Source of the DNA: Cristatella mucedo | Lineage: Eukaryota; Bryozoa; Phylactolaemata; Cristatellidae | Length of the DNA stretch: 64,000 nucleotides | Direction: 5' to 3' | NCBI GenBank assembly: GCA_009760855.2 | Contig: WPIO01000008.1 | Location: forward strand, 4,124,501 to 4,188,500 | Shown here: piece after piece, positions 41,393 through 54,240 of the stretch | How the letters are laid out: the number at the start of each line of letters is the position of its first letter | Position numbering within the stretch: the stretch's first letter is position 1 | Notes under the pieces: model-generated | What the model saw: the letters and a program-made list of their open reading frames with translations, nothing else | The model's database searches: none | What the model was told of the DNA's origin: nothing | Position numbers and translations under genes: made by a program

Positions 41393-43379
41393 GAGCGTCG
41401 GTCCTCCGCTATGAGCCAAACTGATTTTATCGGCCTCATTTTCTCTGCCGCACCTCTTCAGGTTTTCAAGTTGTCATCGGTCAGGTTGCGTTCTGCTGTC
41501 TCGGAATGCAGCCAATATCCCGAAATGCATAAATTCCGTTGAGTTTCCGCTCCCGATTTTGACGCAATATAACAGATGCGTGACCTCGTCTACAGTTCCT
41601 AGACAGATTTACTGATATACAACGTATGTTTTTGTATAGGTTTGCTGTTATCTATATACCTGCAGATGCTGTTTGTTCTAAGCACCTCTCTCATTAAGAC
41701 CCTATGTGTTCTCATGTAAAATATAGCTGTACTATCGGTCATCACTGTTGCAGTTGCCAATTTCCTACACAATTTCGCAAAATATCGGTTAAAAATTCTT
41801 TTGAGAATAAATGTAGAGAACTACACATCAAACGAAAGTCTTATTTATGACCCATTAATGGAGACAACAGAAACATGTAGCTGCTTTGCTTAGAAACGAA
41901 ACAAGCCAGGGTCCAAAGACTATCAAGGAAGTTCGGGAAGTTATGGATTGGTGATTGCTCAGCACTTTTAGAATTTCAGATAGACTTTTAGAATTAGAAG
42001 GATGCGAAATATTTAGCCTCCTGACGCTAGCTGGGTTTTCGAGGCCGATGTCGTTCAACGCATGCCGACTCCAAGTAAGACAGCTGCAGACGTTACGTTT
42101 TGCTAGCGTTTGCGTTGCTATGAAAACCGAGGGGCTTTCGTGTTTCTCTTCAAGAAAACTCGAGGAGCGCTCGTACTTTTCTCCTATAAATCGAAAGAGC
42201 TTTCGCTGTTCTCATTTTGAAAAAATTCAGAGGCGTTCGCATTTATATTCCTACTTGCTTTCTCTCCACGTCCCGGAGTTGAGGCGTACGCATTTGGCTG
42301 TACTCTGCCTGTGATGTACCGAAGCTAGACGTTCATTGTACCGAAACTTTAGCGTACGTAGCAAGTCTAGGCCAAGACATGGCCAGGCAAAGGTGATGTA
42401 CAGAAACTGTCGCTGCTATTGTCTAGTCTTTTTGGCAGCCTTCATTCGGAAGCCACTCACTGCACCAGTCCAAGCTGCAAGTTGAACAGTCAGCATACGG
42501 TCGCGGCTGAGTTGGCAGGATTTCTTTTAGTGTAGAAGTCTTATATAGGATCTGCGAAATGGGCGAGACAAATATCAAAATTAATGTTTACTCATCAGTT
42601 TGGTTGTATACGAATTCAGAGAAACCAAAGATATGTGCACGTGTGTTCATATACAGGTACGTACATATTCGTATATGCAGGCATTGCATAGTGTCTGCAT
42701 CAAGAATGTCCCTTATTTTTTAGGTAAAACAGTTACTCTTTCACGTTTTTCTGTTATAGAAGTCCTAAGTTTCCGGATCATTTGGTTTTAGTTTGCGAAG
42801 TCGTTAGCATTGCTACCTCTAAACTTGATGGTCATTTCTACCTTCCGCTTGCGAAAATCCGCAGGAATTCGTAAATTCTTGGGTTTTCTCGTGCTTATGG
42901 CAACTAAAGTATATGATATACTGTAATGAATGTATCTCCGTATATAACTCAGCAAAGACACAGGGCTTAAGTGGATGCTACACTAGAGAGTTTTCTATCG
43001 CACTATTTAAGTCGAAGTGACTTTCGGTGCGCCTACGGTAAGCCAACAGAATCCATCTCACGAAACAATGAGAAGCACGGCTGATTCAGGAGAGCAGTCG
43101 AGAAAGCGAGGAGCCTGGAAGCAGCAGCTCTGGACAGGTGGAAAAGATGTGCCACGGTCGGCAGCAGACGGAGAGAAGATGCCGTTGCTGACGAATCGCG
43201 GAAGCGTTACAGAGCAAGCACATCTTTCGCCAACGGTATGTAAGCGAAATGTTGGAGCACCTGATTACTTGTCTAATACCGAACAGAGCCTTTAAGGAGT
43301 TCCGTTAAGTTCGGATTTTTTCCGATATCCTTAACAAAGTTTCTGGGCGATTTGTAGCTGAAGCTCCCCTTAGTTGGCG
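41393..43379. other. No gene or recognised repeat
   Basis: Mixed-composition sequence. The frame at 43017-43295 is open but matches nothing I recognise and has no firm exon borders. Confidence 0.5.
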
Positions 43380-44220
43380 ATGGAATGTTCAGTATTAATA
43401 TCAATAATATCAATAATATCAATAATATATATATATATATATATTCTAGGCACGTTCCGTACTCTGTAAAGAAAGCATGAAAGTACGAAGGAAAGCATGA
43501 AAGCGTGGCTAGTGATACAATGCAGCTTCCGCACGAGTAAGCACGCGAAGGAAAAAAATTCACGAAGACCTACCAAATGCTTAGAGAAAAAGGTGCACTT
43601 TTAGCTTTTTTAAATACCATCGCGTCCTGGGATGTTTTGGGAGCACACACACTTGGCACGGTCTCCCATGGGTTTGAGATGTGCTCGAAGCATAGCTAAG
43701 CGACTCGAGTCATAACAGTGGGAGGTGTGATGCCCAGCCTGATTCGAAAGTCATTCGGTTAGCTATACCTGAGAAAGCGATTTAAATGTACCAAAAAGTG
43801 AACCAAAAACCTCGAAGTTGACGTGCTGCTTGGTGGGGAGCCAGTGCAGGTCAGCCAGTGCAGGTCAGCGAGCATGTCAGCTAGTGCAGGTCAGCCAGTG
43901 CTGGTCGGCCAGTGCTGGTCGGCGAGCGAGAAGTGGCTACATGGCAGCTGCAAAGCTCACGACAGACAAGCCTGGCTGCAAAGTTTTGCACTAGCTGTGA
44001 GCTCCTGATTGCATAGGCCCATGGATCAGAGAGTACTGAGTTATAAAAATCGAGACGGGATATAAAAAAATGCATGGACCAACTTGGACGTGGTTCCCTG
44101 TCAAAGCAGGCCCGAATGTTTGCAATGTTATGCAGCTTAAAGTAGGCAGACTTGTGTGTGACGTGGATGTGGTCATCTAGTGAAACGTCAATTTAGAAAC
44201 GGGCGCTCAGGTTTTGTGCA
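43380..44220 (-). mobile_element. L2/CR1-type LINE copy E (3' part)
   Basis: Minus-strand frame FISRLDFYNSVL, YAIRSSQLVQNFAARLVCREL matches the LINE ORF2 C-terminal region. Downstream on the element strand come sequences like the copy D 3' region, ending near an (AT)n patch at 43420-43445. Confidence 0.7.
43846..43930. repeat. Short tandem repeat AGTGCAGGTCAGCC
   Basis: About six imperfect 14-bp units (CAGTGCAGGTCAGC, CAGTGCTGGTCGGC). It lies at the left part of L2 copy E. Confidence 0.75.
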
Positions 44221-44469
44221 GATGTAACGGGAGATATGCTGGGCAGAGCTTATTTTAAGTGAAAGATTTTCCCATTTATGAGTCACAATAGGTTTGCCCA
44301 TAATTAGTAGCTTGGTTTTAAAGTAATTTAATTTGAGAAAGTTTTCTTTCATCTATGTGCGGATGTTAACAAAAAATATAGCAAGTGAGTACAGAGAGTT
44401 TGACGTACTAGAACGCAAGGAGGGATCAAAGCACAGGTAAAGCTCTGCGTCATTAGTGTAGAAATAAAG

Positions 44470-46640
44470 CATAGATTGTACTTGTACGGCGCCCTCAAAT
44501 AACTTAATCTCTTTCTAGGCACTTAACATATGTACTTTAAAGGCAGCATGATAAAATGGTTATTGGTACATGCACAATGTCAAAAAGCATAGCATTATCA
44601 GAGGTGACATGCGCAGATCAACATGTAAACATGGTTAGTGGCAGGATGCAGTGGCAGTACGCACAAGCACACGAAAGACAAATCGCAAGGACCCAGTAAA
44701 TGCTGCGATAAACAGTAGTGCTTTTAGCTTTTTTGTTAAATGTCATCAAGTCAGGGAATGTCGTGACATTAGTCGGGAGTGAGTTCCAGGCTTTGGGATA
44801 ATATGTACTAAAGCCACGGTCTCCAAAGGATTTGACGTTGGTTCAATGAATAGCTAAATGACGTGTCAGAGGAGCAGGTGGTGCGCTGTCTTACTTGGTT
44901 AGAAAGCAGCTCTGACAGTTAGGCTGCTTAGCGGTCACATTGGCAAGAGGGAGGGCATAAACTGCAAAAAGAAGCAAACCAAGCATTGAGCCCCGAGGTA
45001 CCTCGTACTACAGGGGTTAGTCGGATCATCTTTGTCCGTTCGCATCAATACTCTGAAGTCCTACAGAGATAGGACCTGAACCATTGTAGTGCAGCGCCAG
45101 TGATGCCAAGTCGAGATGAGAGGCGCTCGAGAACTTGGGGATCAGCAGTATCAAACGCTGCCGAAAGATGAAGCAAAACAAGCAGAGGGAGACTCTACCC
45201 ACGTCCTAAGAAGATCATTGTACAACCGAAGCAATGCTGACTCTGTGAAGTGGTTAGCTCTGAAACCAGACTGAAACTTACTTGCCAGGTTTGAAGTTTT
45301 GCTGTAAGAGTTGAGCTGATCTGCCTCAACTCGTTCCGGTGACATTACTAGGAGCACTACAAAGTGCAGGACGGAGCGGAGCGGAGCTCAAATTCGTTTG
45401 ATCAAGTGTTGCTTTCTTAATTAGGGGCCTCACCACCACAGCCTTTTCTAAAGGTGTGGAGACATACATTGAGGCTGCTGACATACTTATTATGCTAGTT
45501 ATGCACGACTACAGCAGATCTGTGCATCGAAGAAGTAGTGCAGTGGGAATAGGGTCTAGAGGACTAGGAGTCTTCTTTGATTGGGAGATAAATGTCATGA
45601 TGAGGTCACTCGTGGCCTTCTTGAATGTAGGCATTGAAGTGCGGCACGGAATTGAGGAGGAGGAGTCCTGTGGGGTTTTCATTGAGGGGCAGGAGTCCAG
45701 AAGGGATGCTAGTTCCTTAGGGATGGACTATCCGATCTCGTCTATCTCACTCACAAAGAAGCTAGTGAAGCAATCGGCTAGATCGACACAAGGATCACTA
45801 CGCAATGAGCTAACCTGGGAGTGGTTAAGGAGATGGTTGATGGTAATAGATCATGCATCCGTGATTCAACAATACTTTTTTTTTATAGAAGCTCGACTTG
45901 GCCTTTGCTAGGATCGATTGATACGACCTGCAGAAGTCCTCGTATGCCTGTCGGCGGATAATCAGTCCCGACCTTTTGTATGCTTTCTCAAGCTAGCGCT
46001 TAGCTAGTTTAATGTCTACGGTAAACCACAGGCAGTCTCGATCAACGCCCACATTTCGCTTAGTCAGAGGTGCCATATCTTCGAGCATGTCAGGGCGTGT
46101 CGTGCTGTAGCATTCTACCAATGATGGCAAGTTGAAAGGGGGATTGAGCAGCAAGGGCAAAGAGGATATTCTCGCACGGACAGCGTCAAGGTGAAGGGTC
46201 TTGAAATCGTGCAATTTACAGATGATTCACAATGCAAAGGAGGGCCCACACTGTAGACTGAGTGAGATCCGCATGTGGTCCGCAGGTTCCGCAGAATCTG
46301 GTGATAATAAGCGGGAGAGTAGGAATGGGGTTTGAAGGCCTGCGAATCTTCTTAGATTGGGAGGTGAACTTCAAGATGAGTTCACTAGTGCGAGGCCTGA
46401 ATGCAGACTTTGAGGTGCTGGAAGGAATTGAGGCAGATGAGTCCTTTGTGAGAATAACGCTGAGGGACAGGACTCCGGCGGGTGGGGATGCTGTTCCATC
46501 AGGGATGGACTCTCTGAGCTTAACTATCTAGCTCATAAAGAAGCCAGTGAAGCGATCTGCAAGATCGCCACAGGGGTCATTAGGTAAGTCTCCAACCTGG
46601 TGGCCGTTAAAGAGCAATTGTTCACGCCCTCTAGTTTGCC
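44470..46640 (-). mobile_element. L2/CR1-type LINE copy D, rearranged
   Basis: Minus strand. Recognisable parts in element order: RT N-terminal segment (46640-46270), a pre-RT segment (46230-45990), a second RT N-terminal segment (45911-45440), QLNSYSKTSNLASKFQSGFR with RANHFTESALLRLYNDLLRT (45357-45150), decayed palm sequence to about 44940, then FGDRGFSTYYPKAWNSLP of the C-terminus and a 3' tail at 44480-44540. The RT N-terminal part occurs twice, so two copies are nested or tandem. The ADD box is not visible. Confidence 0.78.
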
Positions 46641-49600
46641 TACGGATGGAAGCAGGCAGAGCTAGGGATTATCGGGGTGCAGCCAAGGGCTGAACCGGTA
46701 AACTCCGATGATGACAAACGACCGACGACACGGTCGCCCAGAATTGAGGGTGTAACCGAACCGATCTCGCCCGTATTCGAGAGTAGCCGCGTCGACTGCC
46801 GGGTAAATTTGAGGAGGCTGCAAAATATTCAAAGGTGAGTGAGGCTCCTGCGTTTCTCTATCGGTGGGCGTCGATGAGTGCCCGCGTCGTTCGGCCAAAT
46901 GTTCCCCAACGTAATGAGGAGCCCGGGCGAGGGTTTCTGCTTCGCTCGCTGTTTCTGCCCGTCCGACGCCCGCTGCCAGCAAGCGTCCGCAGCCTCTGCT
47001 CTGCTCCGACACTTTTGCCAAACAAAGAATTGTGCTCGAGAAATTTCTGCGGAATTGGGGTGCCGCTCGATCGGATTTGGTGCCGCTCGACTAGATTCGG
47101 TACCTCGGTAATCGGCGCCGGTCGGGCGTGAGCGAGCCACAATGGCCGGAGCCGACGCTGGCGCTCACTCACGAAACAAATTAAGGACTCCGCAAGTCAC
47201 GCCCACGAAAATGGAAGATCGGACATCGGCGCCACCGGATGCGGTGCTGTCGGCGACGTCGGTGGGAGGGTGGAGCCCAAGGGGGTCGAGTTGAGCTGGA
47301 GCGCGATCGTGCGTCGTCGTGAGGTCATCGTGAGGTGACCCGCTGGCTGAGAGCGGGTGGTCCGCTCTCAGTGACGATTTCTCTGCCGCTCATTCGCTGA
47401 ACATCACCTTTCTGTCAGTGGCCCGCCTTCGATGGCGTCTTTAGTAATACAGGTCTCGTACTACAGACATCTGCAAAGGCGTGCCCCCCACCAGGGTGTA
47501 GTTCTGCCACCTTGAACCCAGGCGAGCGATCGGTAGGCCGACCGCCGGGCATGTTCGGCCAAGGTCAATGCTAAGGCGGCCGATAGATTTCCTGCATGTG
47601 CACGCAGGGATCGGCCTCGATGATGAGCGACTGATTCCTCGGCTCGCTTAAAGCAGCTCCAAAGACCCGAATGCCAAGGAATCAGTGCGGCACCAGACGT
47701 ATCACGATCGGGACTCCTCAGGGAACAAAGTGGAAGGAATGAGTCTGGCGAAGTTGGAAGACGGTGAAGCCGCCCAGCGAGAGCGTTTCGAGGTTTCGTG
47801 TGGTCAGCCACCGTACGATACACAGTGTGCCGACGCAAACGCACGGTTTTGAGCGAGGTTTCTTACGGGCTAATCTGGACACTTAAAGCTCTTAAAAACA
47901 CACGTCTTCAGCACGCGTCGGTCTTATACCGTTAATCTTGGAGAGTCACAACAGCAAATGTCGCCTGCCGCACACACGAATAGACCTCGGATGGCTTGCT
48001 GCATTCTCCATTTACCCGCAGTGATATGTGAACATTTGTTTCGCAATAGATCGGGATCGACTTTAGGAGGTCCATAGAGCATATTTAAGCGTACTTTCAA
48101 GAAGCTATACAGACAATGCTTAGAAGGCATTGACGTAACTGCAAGAGGTCAACTGGGACGCACGGCCCACTTCGTAGAACTAGGCAACGACGTTAAATAA
48201 GCAGCGATTTAAACACAGCTCAGAGGAGTGAGGTATGGAGAAGTAAGATTTGCTGACTCAAGATGCAGCCATGGTGATAGAAGGGCAAGGCAAGGTCATA
48301 AATATGAATTAGGTGCACCCGGCGAGATTGACAACTATCCGACGCTTGTGACAAAGCGAAGCCTTTTAAGTTTCAGCGTAGTAGCTCCGTTCTTTGCATC
48401 CGTGAGGATAAAGACATTTTAAAAGAGATTCGCGAGATACGAGCCTACGGACGGTCGAAAAAGCAAAACGGATTTTTAGCAAGCAGAACACGAGCCGGCT
48501 AAAATAAACCTAAGGGTGCAAGCAGATCGTGATTAATATTAATTTCATCATCTCATCGAGACCCGTCATGTGCACGATACTTTAATCTGACCATTGCTCC
48601 GATGTGCGCTGCTTTTGTGTTTTGGCCTTGGCTGTTGCTGATAGCTACTCGATAAGCGCGGCAGAGCGAACAAATCCACAGGTGACTTAACATTGAGGCT
48701 CGCAGGTTCGCAGGCAGCACGTGTGCAGATTATCGGCGTCATTTGATTCGCATCGATATCGTTCGTTGTAGATTCGATGTCTATCGTAAAATCCCCGGAG
48801 GACCCGACGCAGAGCGAACAACACTGTCGGTGCCCTAATCTTAATCGCATTCGCGTCACGATACGTCTGGCTGTGGCTGAATTTACCAGCTGCCTTTCTC
48901 CAGAGATGCAAGTTTTCAACAGGCACGCTATGTCATCGTGATGTTGACGCGACTGGTCGCACAGGCCGCCGCGATTTAAAACGTCGCAGCAGCAGTTAAG
49001 TGGGAGCAGACGCCATCTCCGTTTTACTCGTGCCAGATTGAAGAGCCTCCAGCTGTGGCTGCGCAGCATCTGTGCGCATCAATGCGGAAGCCCCCTCTTG
49101 TCTCGTGTGCAGCCTCTGCTGACGCAGACGCCGCTAAATTCTTGGCAATTGTGCACTGTCCGACATTGTAATATTTCTAGAGTAGATCGAGAGAGGGCTT
49201 CCGCTTGCGTCGGTAGGATATGGGCTGCTAGCTCCTGCATCACATTGGCCATTGTATCCCACAGGCCTGTATCCGCCTCGGTCATAGAACAAGGCACGAT
49301 GGGCCAACTGTGCGACGAAGAAAACGCCCGGAGCTCGCCCAGGCCGGCTCTTAGCAGATGCTGTCGACTTTGCGATCAGCTTTGTGGTCGCTTGCTTGTT
49401 TTGCATCGCCGGTCATCTAACGAACGAGTAGTTCAGACGCAACTGGAGTGTCAATCAGTACTTTGACCGGCGTGTTCCATCGCTTGCAAGTTTCGTGAGA
49501 CAAGACTGCAGCCACAGCTGGGTGAGTGACATTAGTGGTCAAGGAGACTCAGCCCCTAAGAGACTTTGATTGTTGCGAACCTTTATGGGTTCAGAACATA

Positions 49601-49664
49601 TAAAGCCTTACACGGTTTTTAAAGCGCGTTCGTAGCTGGAGAGGTGGAATTGGGGATTAGTTGA
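46641..49664. other. No supported gene; GC-rich middle part
   Basis: 46.7-47.9 kb is GC-rich and unlike the neighbours. A 50-codon frame from an ATG at 47142 and a 127-codon minus frame at 47461-47844 could be decayed retroelement or gene pieces, but I recognise neither. Confidence 0.4.
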
Positions 49665-49872
49665 TGCTCATCTAATCTCCACCTGCGCTTCATATAATCT
49701 CCAGCAATACTCCATCTAATCTCAAGCTATGCTCCATCTAATTTCCAGCAATGCTCCGTCTAATCTCAAGCTATGCTCCGTCTAATTTCAAGCTATGCTC
49801 CATCTAATTTCCAGCAATGCTCCATCTAATTTCCAGCTATGCTCCGTCTAATCTCAAGCTATGCTCCGTCTC
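49665..49872. repeat. 22-bp minisatellite
   Basis: About nine units of CTCCATCTAATCTCAAGCTA-TG with two alternating variants (TTTCCAGCAATG and TCTCAAGCTATG), suggesting a 44-bp higher-order unit in part. Confidence 0.9.
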
Positions 49873-50221
49873 TAGCCAGCGTGCTCTAACCATTCCGCTG
49901 TGCCAGTTCGGCCCTGGAAGAGGCGAGCCAACCTGACAAATGCTATGAGAACTCTGTCGCACCCGGCGACACAGTCAGCGAAACGTGTTCGCGTCTGCGA
50001 ATAATAAACCAACAGAACGCACGTTTACCATGTGAGACTGCTGTGACCATGTGGCTGTTGTGACGACGTGACTGTTTGCGACTCGACTGGGTGCACTTCT
50101 TACGCTTTTCCTTTGGCAAAGAGATGAAGTATTAGGCAAGCATGAAAAAGAAGAAATAAATATTAGTAAGAAGAACTAGGAAAGAGAAAAGCCGCGTAAT
50201 ATAAATATACAAATAAAAATA

Positions 50222-50352
50222 AATATAGTACATTTGTATAGCGCCATAGGAGAACTTAATCTCTATTCTGGCCACGTATGTGCCACGGGGCTCGAGCCCA
50301 CGATCTCGGCCAGACATCGGTTCGGGTGAGCACCTTAATCGCTCGGCCAAAG
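50222..50352 (-). repeat. SINE family 2 copy
   Basis: Minus strand: TTGGCCGAGCGATTAAGGTG head (the most tRNA-like of the copies), GATCGTGGGCTCGAGCCCCG B-box region, then AATAGAGATTAAGTTCTCCT and the GGCGCTATACAAATG tail. Confidence 0.78.
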
Positions 50353-51029
50353 GACAGCTGATTTAAAAGCCTCGCTTCCGCACCGGACGAAGAGCCGGCT
50401 TTTAGGCGACTTTTAGCCCGCAGACTCGAACTCGCGGGGTTGGGCGTCAGGGCCGAGCACCGAAGTGCTGGACTGAGACTACGGCTGATGAGAGTTGGAG
50501 AATGAGCACTAATGTAAATGCTGCAAGCAGTGTAAGAGTAGGCACGCTTGTGTTGACGAGAGACCGTCCGAGTGTGCCGATGAAAAATGGACATCCATCG
50601 AGACTTCAGGATCGTATCCCAAGGATCCGTTTAAGGTCAATTTCTTTTCTTCGAAATTTCCACTCCCCTCATGCCGATGTAATCGTAAAGCGCAGTATGG
50701 GCTCTCATGTTTATGCGGATGGCACGCAGTGGAGACGCGCGCCTTAGTAGGATTCCCTTCCGTTCAGCATCTCACAGCTCTCCAAGCTCCTTTCCCGCAC
50801 GTCTTGCCCACATTGGCACTTGGACCGAGGCAAACTTTCCAAAATAGAATGATGACAAAACAAACTTGCTCATGATCGGCAAACCAGATGCTATTCAGGA
50901 GCTGGATAGCCTATCTCTCCTTATCGGCTTGACCGGCATGTCGCATGTAGCCTCTGCACTAAATCTGGGTGACCTCTTATAATATGACTTTTCACCAGAT
51001 GAGCTCGGCAGCTACTCAGCCAAGTATGC

Positions 51030-52440
51030 CCTACTTTTACCGTCGCAGGAGTCGCATCCCGACAATATAGCCACTGACGAAATAGCACCGACGCAGGAGT
51101 CGCATCCCGACAATATAGCCACTGACAAAATAGCACCGACGCAGGAGTCGCATCCCGACAATATAGCCACTGACAAAATAGCACCGACGCAGGAGTCGCA
51201 TCCCGACAATATAGCCACTGACAAAATAGCACCGTCGCAGGAGTCGCATCCCGACAATGTAGCCACTGACGAAATAGCACCGACGCAATAGCCCCATGTG
51301 GTGAAGATCGACAAAATACCCCCGACAAAAACGCCCAGACTAATAAGAAAATGTATTTTTTGCGAGTTTGTTATATTTCTTTTAACTACAACATTTAACG
51401 GATTCAATTACGATGATGAAAAATCAATTTTTAAAATATCATTTTTATTAAATATGTTAACAAATTAAGATGTCACAGCAATTGTATTCTACAGAATAAC
51501 AATTACCGTCAGCCCCGACTTAAAACTCGGAGATACGAGCTCGGCCACAGTCACAAAAAAGTGTAAATCAAAATTTTTAATAGAAAACTTTCAAAATCCA
51601 CGCGCGGTTAGTAGATTTCACCACGCCGAAAGCAGCAGGGAGGAAACAAAGTCTGACAGCATCAGAGCGTGTCATAGTAGAACGTATCCTATACCATTTT
51701 AAGCCTAGGAAAACTCAACTTAAGACAGGTTTTCCGGCCCCTATCTATTTCGTAAGTCTTGGCTGACTGTAATTCAAGATCAATTTAATAATGAAAATAA
51801 TTAATCTATTCCGCATTTTTATTTTTTTTCCGTTTGCCGCCAAATTATTTGTATCCTTTAATGGCACTGCGCCTTTCAACAAACCATCGATTGCCATCTC
51901 CTACCTTTATTCAGACTCACCAAAAAAAAGTTTTGAAAGGAGCAAGACAGAGTAGTGATCAATATCGCACATTTTCAAGCGGGCAACCGACAACCTGACG
52001 CATCGAAGACGAAGTATGTGCAACTCAATCGGCTTCTTCAAACTCTTGTTCCAACCCTAGGATGAGATTGAGTGTCTGGATTAACTCCATAGAGTCGACG
52101 CAATCTGACAATGTAAATTGCGATTCAAACTATACCAAAATATATTGATCTTAAATTAAATTAACAATTTTTGACTCAAATCTTGATAACTTTGTACTCA
52201 AGAAAAAAGTTCTTTACCAATTTAACTTAATATTGATTAGTTATTAGTTTTTTTACGTATTAATTATGTATTAGTTATTTTTTTATTACAGATACTCAGA
52301 AAGTATCTACTCTATTAAGCTGTTTTGACAGGGCTTTTAGTCTTGGGCTGTTTTGCATGCAGACTATTTTGTCAGGGCTATTTTGTCATGGGCTGTTTTG
52401 TCCTGAGCTGTTTTGTCTGGTTACCGGTCCGAAACCATGC
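51030..52440. mobile_element. Possible non-autonomous DNA transposon with inverted subterminal repeats
   Basis: Left edge: repeated TGACAAAATAGCACC (51070-51320). Right edge (52320-52430): repeated CTATTTTGTCAGGGC, GCTGTTTTGTC, i.e. the same motif in inverted orientation. Between lies about 1 kb of AT-rich sequence without a coding frame. No target-site duplication or clean terminal inverted repeat could be defined, so this is an inference. Confidence 0.4.
51045..51295. repeat. 48-bp minisatellite, five units
   Basis: Units start at 51045, 51093, 51141, 51189 and 51237, plus a partial. Core: GCAGGAGTCGCATCCCGACA, ATATAGCCACTGACAAAATA. Units differ by one or two bases. It forms one edge of a possible transposon (see 51030-52440). 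Confidence 0.93.
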
Positions 52441-53047
52441 ACGTCGTGGCTAAAGGCAGGAAGGATAAGCTTTTTTGACAGCCCCCTCCGTGATCTTGTC
52501 TTTATTTTACGTTTTCCATGGCTGCTCACCAGTGCATTATTTAGTCAGTGCATATTACATACCCGACGTCATAGCAACCAGCGGCCGTGAGTGTATTCTT
52601 GCGTGCTTTCAAATGCTTGCCTAAGTTCGCTATACTATTTGTCACTAACTGTTGTTTATTGCTTCTCTTGCAGCGAGTTGTGAAGTTCTTGAATAGAGAT
52701 TCAGTTCACATTAGGACTCTATACAAAAGACATTATCATTATAAAACTATGAAACATGTTGCTGCTGTGGAAAGTCAATCACAAATTTTCAGTTACTGAC
52801 ATGCAAATTCTACTGTCTAGTAAAATAGACGCGTTTGAGTTAAAATGAGCTGACTCTCGAATGCAATCTGGAGGTACATTGCAGTCTTTTGCACCAGAAA
52901 CCTAGCCAAGTAGTCTCTGATCAAAACACATTGCGAAATAAAAGAGAAATAAAAATAGCACATAAAGATGGAGGTATATTTAGAGATAACATTGAGAGAC
53001 GGTATAAAGTGCTCATGCAGGTATATACATACAGGTACGTACCTATA

Positions 53048-53165
53048 AGTGTATATATATATATATATATACTTATATATATATAATTACATATATATAT
53101 ATATACTTATATATATATACTTACATATATATATATAGAGAGAGAGAGAGGGAGAGAGAGAGGGA
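53048..53165. repeat. (AT)n and (GA)n microsatellite
   Basis: ATATATAT blocks with CTTATATA spacers, then GAGAGGGAGAG, just upstream of the SINE family 2 copy at 53276. Confidence 0.9.
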
Positions 53166-53275
53166 GAGCACTTTGAGAGAGACACCACTAGAAATAGAAA
53201 GAGAATGAGCGAGGCTATATGAGCAGTGTGCCGTTTTACAGATGCACGTATGAACCTACGCTGCGCCGGTAAACC

Positions 53276-53425
53276 GCACTGGTTTGGCCTAGTGGTTAAG
53301 GTGCACGCTCCGATCGAGGTCAAGGTGAATATAGATGACGACGGAGGTCGTGGGCTCGAACCCTGTGGCATACGTGAAGCGGCTGCATAGAGATTAAGTT
53401 CTCTTAGGGAGCTGTACAAATGAGC
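53276..53425 (+). repeat. SINE family 2 copy
   Basis: TTTGGCCTAGTGGTTAAGGT head with an A box, GGTCGTGGGCTCGAACCCTG B box, then CATAGAGATTAAGTTCTC and a GAGCTGTACAAATG tail. Confidence 0.8.
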
Positions 53426-53629
53426 TATATTTTTTATATTTTATATGCTCAGTGCCGCTAGACTTAATGGGTCTTCAGGACATTAAAGAGAAATGCCTAG
53501 TTGTCGCGCAGTCAGCAATACTAAATGGCAATACTTGCTATGAGTTTCATCATAAATAATAAATGTATTCAATGGCAGAACCACTAGCTGCCTGTTGCAG
53601 CTTCAGCTGAGCATTTTTTATCGCTGCGA

Positions 53630-53852
53630 GGTTTTGTACAATTAAGCTCATTGTACAATTTATTAAGTTACAATTTATTTATTACATTTATTTACTTACA
53701 ATTACATTACAATTTATTTATTTACAATTAATTAATTAATTTATTACAATTTATTAATTTATTATTTATTAATTTATTATTTAATTAATTTATTTTATAC
53801 AATTTATTAAGCTCATTGTACAACTAAGCTCATTGTACAATTAAGCTCATTG
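53630..53852. repeat. AT-rich patch flanked by AAGCTCATTGTACAA repeats
   Basis: AAGCTCATTGTACAA occurs on the left (about 53643) and several times on the right (53808-53850). The middle is TTTATT/AATTAATT-rich. No coding potential. Confidence 0.8.
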
Positions 53853-53985
53853 CTACCCGGGTCTTAACCCGAGAGTAAGGTACTAGCTCTTCACGACTCA
53901 GGTCGTGGCTTTGAGTCATGCATGAGCGATTCTTTATTGCCCAAGGCAAACATCGGTGATAGCCGTTAAGGCTCTTCTGGAGCTA
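53852..53985 (+). repeat. SINE family 1 copy, old
   Basis: GAGAGTAAGGTACTAGCTCT, CTCAGGTCGTGGCTTTGAGT, GCGATTCTTTATTGCCCA and GCCGTTAAGGCTCTTCTG align with the family. The B box is mutated. Confidence 0.6.
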
Positions 53986-54240
53986 CTAGAGCTCACTGGC
54001 TGTGGATTCGCTTCACTGAGTCATATTAGAATTATACGTCTATTACACGTCACTTCCGGAAGTACTGGTAGCCACGTGACGGAGGGAAGGACGGAGGACT
54101 TACTCGCTTTAATTAGTTTATATACTAGAGCTCACTGCCTGTGGACTCGCTTCGCTGAGTTTTAGCTGAAAACTCTGCGCCATCTTGCCGTGTGACTGAA
54201 GGGACAGAGGGAAGAATGGACTTTCTCGCTTTAATTAATA
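53984..54240. repeat. Direct duplication of about 137 bp
   Basis: ACTAGAGCTCACTGGCTGTG at 53984 and ACTAGAGCTCACTGCCTGTG at about 54122 begin two diverged copies. Both end in CTCGCTTTAATTA. Confidence 0.75.

Noticed and set aside
45456-45911. Plus-strand 151-codon open frame
   Set aside because: It is antisense to the RT N-terminal part of L2 copy D.
47461-47844. 127-codon minus frame as a gene
   Set aside because: GC-rich chance frame; no motif, repeat family or splice pattern recognised.
51045-51295. CRISPR-like array
   Set aside because: The 48-bp units are contiguous with no unique spacers, and the context is eukaryotic.
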